Assembly: GCA_031278255.1 (NCBI GenBank)
Contig: JAITKU010000247.1
Span: 1 to 32,357 of the forward strand
Length of the DNA stretch: 32,357 nt
DNA from: Eubacteriales Family XIII. Incertae Sedis bacterium
GTDB taxonomy: Bacteria > Bacillota > Clostridia > Peptostreptococcales > Anaerovoracaceae
Direction: 5' to 3'
Shown here: positions 23,304-29,272 of the stretch, one piece after another
How the letters are laid out: the number at the start of each line of letters is the position of its first letter
How positions within the stretch are numbered: the stretch's first letter is position 1
Translations under genes and position numbers: made by a program
Notes under the pieces: generated by a model
The model's input: only the letters and a program-made list of their open reading frames with translations
The model's database searches: none
Told to the model about the DNA's origin: nothing

Positions 23304-24587
23304 CTAAGCCGGCGTCTTGCCTTCTTCTTTCGCGGCGACTTTCGCGTAGACACCCGGCTTGACCTTGAACGCGAGGAACATGGTCAGCAGCATGATCGCC
23401 ATGAGAACGATCTCGGTGCCCCACAGTCCGACGTATGAACCGCTGACCTTGAAGATCAAGGTGCCGGCCAAGGGACCCATGCTGGCGCCCAGACTGCAGC
23501 CCATGTTGCAGATGCCGACGAGGGAACCGTAATCGCGATTACCGAACAGCTCTCCCACGATCAGCGGCACCGCCACCGTGGCGAGCGCATTCCCGACGCC
23601 GAATACGGCGACGGCGAAGTAGGCCAGTATCGGAACTTGGGAAGCGCCGATCAGCAGCAACAAACCGATGATCAAGAGCGAGATCGCGATCGTCGAACCC
23701 ATTCGCGCGCCCCATTTGTCGCAGGCGACGCCCACGATCAGCTTGCCGAATATGACGGCCAGGGCCGCGATGGACATAAGCGAAGCCCCCGTGACCGGAT
23801 CGAAACCCACGGCGTTGAAATAGAGATACGCGTTGTACATGAATACCAGCGAGGTCAACGAGAACAGGAAGAAAGTGATGAAGATGATCCAAAACAGGGG
23901 CGAGCCGATCGCCTGCTTGGTGGTCAGGCCGACTTTCGCCGCCGCCTGCGCCGTTGCGCCGCCCTCGACCGCGCCGAGCTGCGGTATACCCTTTTCCTGC
24001 GGCGATTTCACGACGATCGCCAAAATCAAGGGCACGAGGAGGAGCGTCAACAGGGCGAGCAGGCGATAGGACATCCTCCAGCCGTAGGTGGAATTGATAT
24101 AGGCCAGCACGGGATTCAGGATCATCGTGCCGATGCCGCTGCCGGTCATCGCAATGCCCATGGCCTTGCCTCTGATCTTCGGGCCGAACCAGAACGTAAC
24201 GAGGAGCGCGACGGCGATGTGGATGATGAACATGCTGGCAAAACCGATAATGGCGGAAAGTACATAAAAATGCCACACCTGCGAGGCGAAAGAGTAACCC
24301 AAGAAGCAGACGGCCGTGACGGCGGCCGCGCACGCCATCAGGAGTTTGGTGTTGTACTTCTGCAAGAGTTTGCCGACGATCAGCGCGGCCAACATGCCGG
24401 TCAGTCCGGCGAGCGTCGTGTGTACGGTAAAGACGCTGACATCCACGTTCCATTCCGTCGTAACGGGAGCGGTAAAGATTCCCGGCAAACTGACGACCGC
24501 AGAAAAGACGACACCCATGAGACACATGCCTGTGATGACGATCCACCACCCGTAATAGAAGCCTTTCTGTGAAGTATCCTGTGCCAT
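23304..24587 (-). CDS. Major facilitator superfamily transporter, OFA (oxalate:formate antiporter) type
   Basis: A 427-residue integral membrane protein with about 12 hydrophobic helices. The start KGFYYGWWIVITGMCLMGVVFS, the loop FGPKIRGKAMGIAMTGSGIG between helices 4 and 5, and the central polar loop (SPQEKGIPQLGAVEGG) match the OFA branch, whose members carry small carboxylates. The start is set by GGAGG seven bases before the ATG. It is the first gene downstream of the sigma-54 promoter, consistent with uptake of the substrate for the enzymes that follow. The transported compound is not known; oxalate itself is unlikely because no oxalyl-CoA genes are present. Confidence 0.88.
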   Translation of the reverse strand: MAQDTSQKGFYYGWWIVITGMCLMGVVFSAVVSLPGIFTAPVTTEWNVDVSVFTVHTTLAGLTGMLAALIVGKLLQKYNTKLLMACAAAVTAVCFLGYSFASQVWHFYVLSAIIGFASMFIIHIAVALLVTFWFGPKIRGKAMGIAMTGSGIGTMILNPVLAYINSTYGWRMSYRLLALLTLLLVPLILAIVVKSPQEKGIPQLGAVEGGATAQAAAKVGLTTKQAIGSPLFWIIFITFFLFSLTSLVFMYNAYLYFNAVGFDPVTGASLMSIAALAVIFGKLIVGVACDKWGARMGSTIAISLLIIGLLLLIGASQVPILAYFAVAVFGVGNALATVAVPLIVGELFGNRDYGSLVGICNMGCSLGASMGPLAGTLIFKVSGSYVGLWGTEIVLMAIMLLTMFLAFKVKPGVYAKVAAKEEGKTPA

Positions 24588-24845
24588 TGTAAATCCTCCA
24601 TTCTTTAATAAAATACACGCCTTCGGACGACTCAAAGGCTTGTGCGCAAACCGCCCGGGCAAACATCGGTTCCGCCGCTCGCCCCCGGTGAATCCGAAGA
24701 GGGCTGACTGTTTGATTGCAAACTCCAAAAGGGCGCGTACCCTCCGTGAGACTGCTTTCGTCCGATAAATCTCCGGTGAATGGGCTGCGCGGCAAAGGCA
24801 CTCTTCATGCGCCGCGCGACAGATAATTTACAATATTGCGAATGT
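24588..24845 (-). other. Long untranslated leader of the sigma-54 operon
   Basis: From the predicted start near 24845 to the first ATG there are about 258 nt without a convincing gene. A 58-codon open frame (24808 to 24632) has no ribosome site and odd composition. Two similar words, ATTCACCGGAG and ATTCACCGGGG, recur about 95 nt apart. No known riboswitch consensus was recognised. It could be a regulatory leader or an inserted dispersed repeat. Confidence 0.35.
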
Positions 24846-24854
24846 TTAAAAAAT

Positions 24855-24872
24855 ATGCAATAAGTGTGCCAA
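24855..24872 (-). promoter_or_regulatory. Sigma-54 (RpoN) promoter of the catabolic operon
   Basis: Minus-24 element TTGGCAC (24866-24872) and minus-12 element TTGCAT (24855-24860); the GG and GC dinucleotides are separated by exactly 10 bp. This matches the consensus TTGGCAC-N5-TTGC. It points at the transporter gene and lies directly downstream of a gene for a sigma-54 activator, which is strong independent support. Confidence 0.9.
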
Positions 24873-25053
24873 CGCCGACAAGGCGGGAATTTCAATTGAA
24901 AACGGAAATCGAGCAAGTTTTTACAGAAAGGTTTGATGAAAAAAATCATCTGTTTTTTGCGCCATTCCGCGCGACGCGTCGAAACGCGAAAAAATCAGCA
25001 GTACCGTCGGCATGTACGCATGATGAAAAAAGGAATCGGATTTGATTACTTTT
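24873..25053 (-). promoter_or_regulatory. Upstream activating region for the sigma-54 promoter
   Basis: The 181 bp between the activator stop codon and the minus-24 box is where enhancer sites are expected. It contains a perfect 10-bp palindrome CGACGCGTCG (24972-24981), about 100 bp upstream of the promoter, and the inverted repeat GATGA/TCATC around an A-run (near 24936-24951). Either could be the activator's binding site; neither is proven. No gene is seen here. Confidence 0.4.
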
Positions 25054-27126
25054 TTACCTTGCAATGCGCAGACGCGCCATCTTTTTTACGATCGTCGATT
25101 GATTCAGCCCCAGGGCCGCGGACATTTTTCTCGTCGTGCCGTATTGCTTGAGCGCCTTGCGCAGCAAAGCCGCCTCATAATCGTTCACGATATCCTTGTA
25201 ATTCCGATCGAATAAAATCTCCTCGGGTCTGGGCCGCAAAGACTTGCTGCCGCGCAGCGTCTCGTCCGTCAGGCTCTCGATCGTGTCCCCCTCGCTCGTG
25301 ACCACGGCCCGCTCCACCATATTTTCCAGTTCCCTGACATTCCCCGGCCAGTTGTGGTTCAGCGTCTGCTTGATCGCGGAAGCGCCGAAGGACTTGGAAA
25401 GCTTGTACTTCGCGTTGTATTTGCCCAGAAAATGATGCACGAGCGCCGGGATGTCCTCTTTCCTGTCGCGCAGCGGCGGCACGAAGATGGGCACCACGTT
25501 GAGCCGGTAGTACAGGTCCGGACGGAAATGCCCCGCGGCCACCATCTCGCTCAGGTCCTCGTTCGTAGCGGCGATGACGCGCACATCTATCTTCCGCGGC
25601 GCGACGCCGCCCACGCGCATGATCTCCTGCGATTGCAGGACGCGCAGAAGCTTCACCTGCAACGGGATGGGCAGGGCGCCGATCTCGTCGAGGAAAATGG
25701 TGCCGTTGTTGGCGATCTCGAGGATGCCGAGCTTCCCTTTCTTGCCCGCCCCGGTAAAGGCGCCCGGTTCATAGCCGAACAGCTCCGATTCGAGCAGGGC
25801 CTCCGGTATCGCGCCGCAGTTGATCTTCACGAAAGCCTTGTCCGCCCTGTTCCCGGAACTGAACAGGATCTCCGCCACAACCTCCTTGCCGACGCCGGAT
25901 TCGCCCGTGATGAGGACGGTGGAATCCACCCGCGCGATATGCAGTATCGTCTCCAGCAGACGCCGGCTGCCGGGGTCCGTGAACACGTATTTTTCGGAGG
26001 CGACCGATTTTTTCACCTCCTGCCGGTACAGAATCTCAAGCCGGTTCACCTGCCGCTCCAGTTCGTGCGCGCGGGTGATGTCCTGTATATCCGCGACGAA
26101 GCCGCTGCAGGTCCCGTCTTTCGCGATAATCGGGTTCACCGCGGCCATGAGGCGCGTTTCGCCCAGCTTCGCGTAGCGCGAAAGCCCCTTTGCGCCCTTG
26201 TCGCCGGGTTTTCCCTCCCGAACGCGCAGGCGATCGAGGATATCCTCCCCGAATATGTGTTTGTACGCTTCGATGTTCTTGCCGATGATCGCATCCGTCG
26301 CCTCCGCGAAGATATCCGCCAGCGCCGTGTTCACCTTGACGATATTGCCCCGTTCATCCGTCACGAGTATGCCGTCCGAGGAGGTTTCAATGATGGTTTC
26401 CAATTCCCGCATGAGTTCTTTCGTCTGCGACAATTCCTCATAAACAACCGCCAATTCCGTGAAATCGTTGATGATCGCGATCCCGATCTCACGCTCCCCC
26501 TCCACCTTCGTGCAGGTCACGAGGAAAGTTTTGTCCCCGTGGCGAATCTTGCGGTTGATCGCCGCCTGCCCGGATTGCATGACCTCCGACATGCCGGCCT
26601 GCGGAAAAACCTCGTTGATGTTTTTCCCGATCACCGCGTCGATATCCACGCTCAGAGCCGCCGCGGCCGCGGGGTTGACCACGCGAATCTTCTCCGCGGC
26701 GTCAATGGTGACGATGCCGTTGTAAAGCCCCTTGATGATCGCGTCCAGTTCCAAACGAAGGAATTTTGTGGAATTATAATAGGCGCGTATCGTGTCCGGC
26801 ATGGAATAAAGGCCCACCAATCGCTCGTCTTTCACGACGGGAAGCGCGCTGACGGGCCGCCCGATCAACTCGTCGATATCCTCCTCCGGTTCGATCACGA
26901 TCGGGTTTTTGATCATGACTTTCTCCAGCGGAACGCTTTGATCTATGGCCTCATGCAGCAGGCGGAAAGCCCGCGCGAGGCTTATGACGCCCGTCATCAC
27001 CCCCTTGTCGTCCACGATGGGAATTCCGTTGGTCTTGTGGGACGCAAAGACGTCGACGGCCTTGCCGAAGGGGTCCTTTTCGTTCAGGGTGATGGGATCC
27101 CTGTTCATATATTGACTTATTTCCAA
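25054..27126 (-). CDS. Sigma-54-dependent activator with CBS, PAS, AAA+ and TyrR-type HTH domains
   Basis: Enhancer-binding protein that opens sigma-54 promoters. The 690 residues read, in order: paired CBS domains (about 1-115; MNRDPITLNEKDP, GIPIVDDKGVMTGVIS, ALPVVKDERLVGLYS), two PAS domains (about 125-225 and 242-352), AAA+ domain with Walker A GESGVGKE (408-415), the sigma-54 contact loop GAFTGA (455-460), Walker B GTIFLDEI (475-482) and arginine-finger region, then a C-terminal HTH of TyrR type (STIVKKMARLRI). The start is TTG because GGGGAGG lies six bases upstream; an ATG six codons later is the alternative. CBS domains suggest sensing of an adenine nucleotide or similar ligand. It surely controls the adjacent operon. 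Confidence 0.93.
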   Translation of the reverse strand: MEISQYMNRDPITLNEKDPFGKAVDVFASHKTNGIPIVDDKGVMTGVISLARAFRLLHEAIDQSVPLEKVMIKNPIVIEPEEDIDELIGRPVSALPVVKDERLVGLYSMPDTIRAYYNSTKFLRLELDAIIKGLYNGIVTIDAAEKIRVVNPAAAAALSVDIDAVIGKNINEVFPQAGMSEVMQSGQAAINRKIRHGDKTFLVTCTKVEGEREIGIAIINDFTELAVVYEELSQTKELMRELETIIETSSDGILVTDERGNIVKVNTALADIFAEATDAIIGKNIEAYKHIFGEDILDRLRVREGKPGDKGAKGLSRYAKLGETRLMAAVNPIIAKDGTCSGFVADIQDITRAHELERQVNRLEILYRQEVKKSVASEKYVFTDPGSRRLLETILHIARVDSTVLITGESGVGKEVVAEILFSSGNRADKAFVKINCGAIPEALLESELFGYEPGAFTGAGKKGKLGILEIANNGTIFLDEIGALPIPLQVKLLRVLQSQEIMRVGGVAPRKIDVRVIAATNEDLSEMVAAGHFRPDLYYRLNVVPIFVPPLRDRKEDIPALVHHFLGKYNAKYKLSKSFGASAIKQTLNHNWPGNVRELENMVERAVVTSEGDTIESLTDETLRGSKSLRPRPEEILFDRNYKDIVNDYEAALLRKALKQYGTTRKMSAALGLNQSTIVKKMARLRIAR

Positions 27127-27184
27127 AGCGCACCTCCCCTCGCACAGCTTGGCGACAAACGCACGGGACATTCGTTTTGTATAT

Positions 27185-27213
27185 ACTATAATGCGTTTTG
27201 GGGGAATATGCAA
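27185..27213 (-). promoter_or_regulatory. Sigma-A promoter of the sigma-54 activator gene
   Basis: Minus-35 TTGCAT (27208-27213), 17-bp spacer, minus-10 TATAGT (27185-27190). It lies within the 144-bp gap after the Crp/Fnr gene, so the activator need not depend on read-through. Confidence 0.6.
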
Positions 27214-27270
27214 GCGGTATGGCAGGAAAAGTTATGCAGCGTACCCAAAGCGGTAACCGCCCCCGTCTCC

Positions 27271-27978
27271 CTACAGCGGCACTCGAAAATGCGGGGGCGC
27301 GTTCAGCCCGCGTTCCCGAAACGCCAGGGTATAGATTTTTTTGTTGAAATCCAGTATCCCCTCCCTGCGCATCTTGTTCAATTCCAAAGAAAGCGAACTT
27401 CTGTCGAGGCAGAGGTATTGCGCGAGTTCCTCTTGGTTCATGTCGATATCGATCGTAAGACTGCCGCGCTTCTCGCTGAGGATGCTGAAATAGGCCATGA
27501 TCCGGCCGCGCACCGTACGCATGGCCAATATGTCCGACTTGTACATAAGGCGAATGTTCTCGTCCGCCAGAATCGCCGCTATGCGATCGAAGAGCGCCTT
27601 GTTCACGGCGGCGGACACGGCCTCGCCTTGAATCAGGTCATCGAAAGACAACCATATGATGCGCCCGCTTCGGTTGGCCGTGATCGTGGTCGGGCCGGTC
27701 CTGAAAGAAGAGCAGACCGCGTCGAGGTTGACCGCGGCGTACGGGGAAAACGTGCGTATGATCTGCACCCGGCCGTTTATGTGATATTTTTCGCTCAGCA
27801 GACCGCCTCGGATCAAGACGCCGATTTCCGAAACCGGCGCCCCCTGACGGACAAGCACGTCTTTCCTTTCAAAATCCTGTACGCGTCGCCGCACCGAAGC
27901 GCATATCTTCGCGAAGTCCGCATCCGTGAATCCCCTGAAAAGTTCCGCATTTCGCAATAAATCCAAATCCATATCCAT
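27271..27978 (-). CDS. Crp/Fnr-family transcription regulator
   Basis: A 235-residue regulator with an N-terminal cyclic-nucleotide-binding-like fold (RRVQDFERKDVLVRQGAPVSEIGVLIRGGLLSEKY) and a C-terminal winged-helix (MNQEELAQYLCLDRSSLSLELNKMRREGIL). The three cysteines are scattered and do not form the FNR iron-sulfur pattern, and the cAMP-binding Arg/Ser signature is not clear, so the ligand is unknown. This layout is common in clostridial Crp-like regulators of stress or fermentative metabolism. The first of two ATGs has ACGGAGA upstream. It is divergent from rarD, and precedes the sigma-54 activator gene on the same strand. Confidence 0.88.
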   Translation of the reverse strand: MDMDLDLLRNAELFRGFTDADFAKICASVRRRVQDFERKDVLVRQGAPVSEIGVLIRGGLLSEKYHINGRVQIIRTFSPYAAVNLDAVCSSFRTGPTTITANRSGRIIWLSFDDLIQGEAVSAAVNKALFDRIAAILADENIRLMYKSDILAMRTVRGRIMAYFSILSEKRGSLTIDIDMNQEELAQYLCLDRSSLSLELNKMRREGILDFNKKIYTLAFRERGLNAPPHFRVPL

Positions 27979-28021
27979 AGCCGTCTCCGTAAGGACGCGG
28001 GTATTAAGAAACCCCCGTGGC

Positions 28022-28037
28022 TGTTCTATATAGAACA
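28022..28037. promoter_or_regulatory. Perfect 16-bp palindromic operator in front of the Crp/Fnr gene
   Basis: TGTTCTATATAGAACA is identical on both strands. It begins about six bases after the predicted transcription start of the Crp/Fnr gene, a typical position for autorepression, and lies about 75 bp from the divergent rarD promoter. It differs from the CRP (TGTGA-N6-TCACA) and FNR (TTGAT-N4-ATCAA) consensus sequences. Confidence 0.65.
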
Positions 28038-28049
28038 CTTTCCGCTTCC

Positions 28050-28079
28050 AGTATATCATAGAATCGCAACGATGTGCAA
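28050..28079 (-). promoter_or_regulatory. Sigma-A promoter of the Crp/Fnr gene
   Basis: Minus-35 TTGCAC (28074-28079), 18-bp spacer, minus-10 TATACT (28050-28055). It is back to back with the rarD promoter; the two minus-35 boxes are about 24 bp apart. Confidence 0.6.
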
Positions 28080-28102
28080 ATTTTTTCGCGCAATCTTTCG
28101 TC

Positions 28103-28131
28103 TTGTCAAACGTGCAAAAATGCGATACAAT
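28103..28131 (+). promoter_or_regulatory. Sigma-A promoter of rarD
   Basis: Minus-35 TTGTCA (28103-28108), 17-bp spacer, minus-10 TACAAT (28126-28131), about 40 bp before the start codon. Confidence 0.65.
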
Positions 28132-28176
28132 TTCCACAGTGACACAAAAACAAACGGACGCGAGGACGTATTTGAC

Positions 28177-29103
28177 ATGCAGGCAAACAATGAACGGACG
28201 TGGGGCGTTTCCGCTGCCGTCGGCGCTTATCTCATCTGGGGTTTTCTTGTGCTTTATTGGAGGCTGATCGACGATCTGCCCTCCCTCGATATCATCTGTT
28301 ATCGCATCGTGTGGACGCCGGCGTTCATGCTGCTTTTGTTTGCGGCGGTCGGCGGGTGGCGCGGCGTCTTTGCGAGCGAGGTCAGGGGGCTTTTCGGCAA
28401 CCCCGGGCAGGCGCTGCGCCTGTTCGCCGCCTCGCTGCTGATCTCGCTCAACTGGTTCACCTATGTGTTCGCCGTCAATCACAACCACGTGGCGGAAGCG
28501 AGCCTCGGGTATTTCATCAATCCCCTGCTCAACTTCGTCCTGTCCATCCTCTTTTTGCGGGAACGCCTGTCGCGCGCGGGCGCGGTCGCCTGCGTCTTTG
28601 CCCTCGCCGGCGTGATCGTCGTCAGCGTGCAGGCGGGCGTCGTTCCTTGGATATCCCTCGTATTGGCCCTGACCTTTTCCCTGTACGGACTGATCAAGGT
28701 CCGGATCAAGCTGCATTCCTATACCGGCTTGATGATGGAAACCCTGCTGATATTGCCTTTGGCGCTCATCTACCTTTCGGTTTTCGCCGACGCCGGTTTT
28801 ATGGGCTGCGACGCCAAGGCAAACGCGCTCGTAATCGGCGCGGGCATCGCGACCGCCGTGCCGCTTTTGCTCTTCGCGGAAGCCGTCCCGAGGATATCCT
28901 ATATTTCCGTCGGCTTTATCCAGTACATCAGTCCCTCGATCACCTTTCTCCTGTCCGTGTTCGTGTTCAGGGAACCCATCCCGCCGATGAAACTGCTCGG
29001 GTTTTGCTTCATCTGGATCGGCATCCTGATCTTCTGCATAGACAGCGTTCGCACGGCGAGGGGCCGCGACCCGCGGAGGCGGACGGAGGAGGCCGAGGCT
29101 TAG
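28177..29103 (+). CDS. rarD: EamA/RarD-family membrane transporter
   Basis: A 308-residue membrane protein with about ten helices in two EamA repeats. VAEASLGYFINPLLNFVLSI with FLRERLS, and PLLLFAEAVPRISYISVGFI with QYISPSITFLLS, are the RarD-branch signatures. Named from chloramphenicol-sensitivity studies, the family's natural substrate is generally unknown (drug/metabolite transporter superfamily). The ATG is preceded by GAGGA about ten bases upstream; an open frame extends further upstream but covers the promoter. The tail is short and basic-acidic. It is divergent from the Crp/Fnr gene. Confidence 0.85.
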   Translation: MQANNERTWGVSAAVGAYLIWGFLVLYWRLIDDLPSLDIICYRIVWTPAFMLLLFAAVGGWRGVFASEVRGLFGNPGQALRLFAASLLISLNWFTYVFAVNHNHVAEASLGYFINPLLNFVLSILFLRERLSRAGAVACVFALAGVIVVSVQAGVVPWISLVLALTFSLYGLIKVRIKLHSYTGLMMETLLILPLALIYLSVFADAGFMGCDAKANALVIGAGIATAVPLLLFAEAVPRISYISVGFIQYISPSITFLLSVFVFREPIPPMKLLGFCFIWIGILIFCIDSVRTARGRDPRRRTEEAEA

Positions 29104-29117
29104 ACGCAAAATCCCCC

Positions 29118-29146
29118 TTGACGAAAACGAATGCCTGTTCTATACT
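29118..29146 (+). promoter_or_regulatory. Sigma-A promoter of the ECF transporter gene
   Basis: Minus-35 TTGACG (29118-29123), 17-bp spacer, minus-10 TATACT (29141-29146), starting 15 bp after the rarD stop. Predicted start near 29153, giving a leader of about 120 nt. Confidence 0.75.
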
Positions 29147-29159
29147 TAAATTCATGATA

Positions 29160-29268
29160 TAACGCGATGTGCGGGCGTTTTGCATGTGGAACCGGGTGAA
29201 ATCCCCGGGCGGGGTTTTGCGTCGACGGCGCGGACACTTATACGGTTTTCACCGGTATCGGGAGAAGT
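29160..29268 (+). promoter_or_regulatory. Cobalamin-riboswitch-like leader
   Basis: The leader contains GTGGAACCGGGTGAAATCCC followed by CGGGCGGGG (about 29195-29218). This resembles the conserved core of cobalamin riboswitches (GGGAA, then CCGG-TGAAA-TCCGG, then a C/G-rich arm). The usual CCGCCACTGT box is not intact, so this would be a divergent or compact member. Just before the ribosome site (GGGAG) the sequence ATACGG...CCGGTAT (29250-29267) can form a hairpin suited to control translation. The downstream S component is of a type I associate with cobalamin uptake, which supports the reading. Confidence 0.45.
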
Positions 29269-29272
29269 TCGC

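Noticed and set aside
24632-24949. Open frame of 105 codons across the sigma-54 promoter and leader
   Set aside because: It spans the promoter itself, lacks a ribosome site and has no family resemblance.
27178-27195. GTATATAC palindrome in the activator promoter as a second Crp/Fnr operator
   Set aside because: It shares only the central TATATA with the 16-bp operator and lacks the TGTTC/GAACA arms; it probably reflects the minus-10 region.
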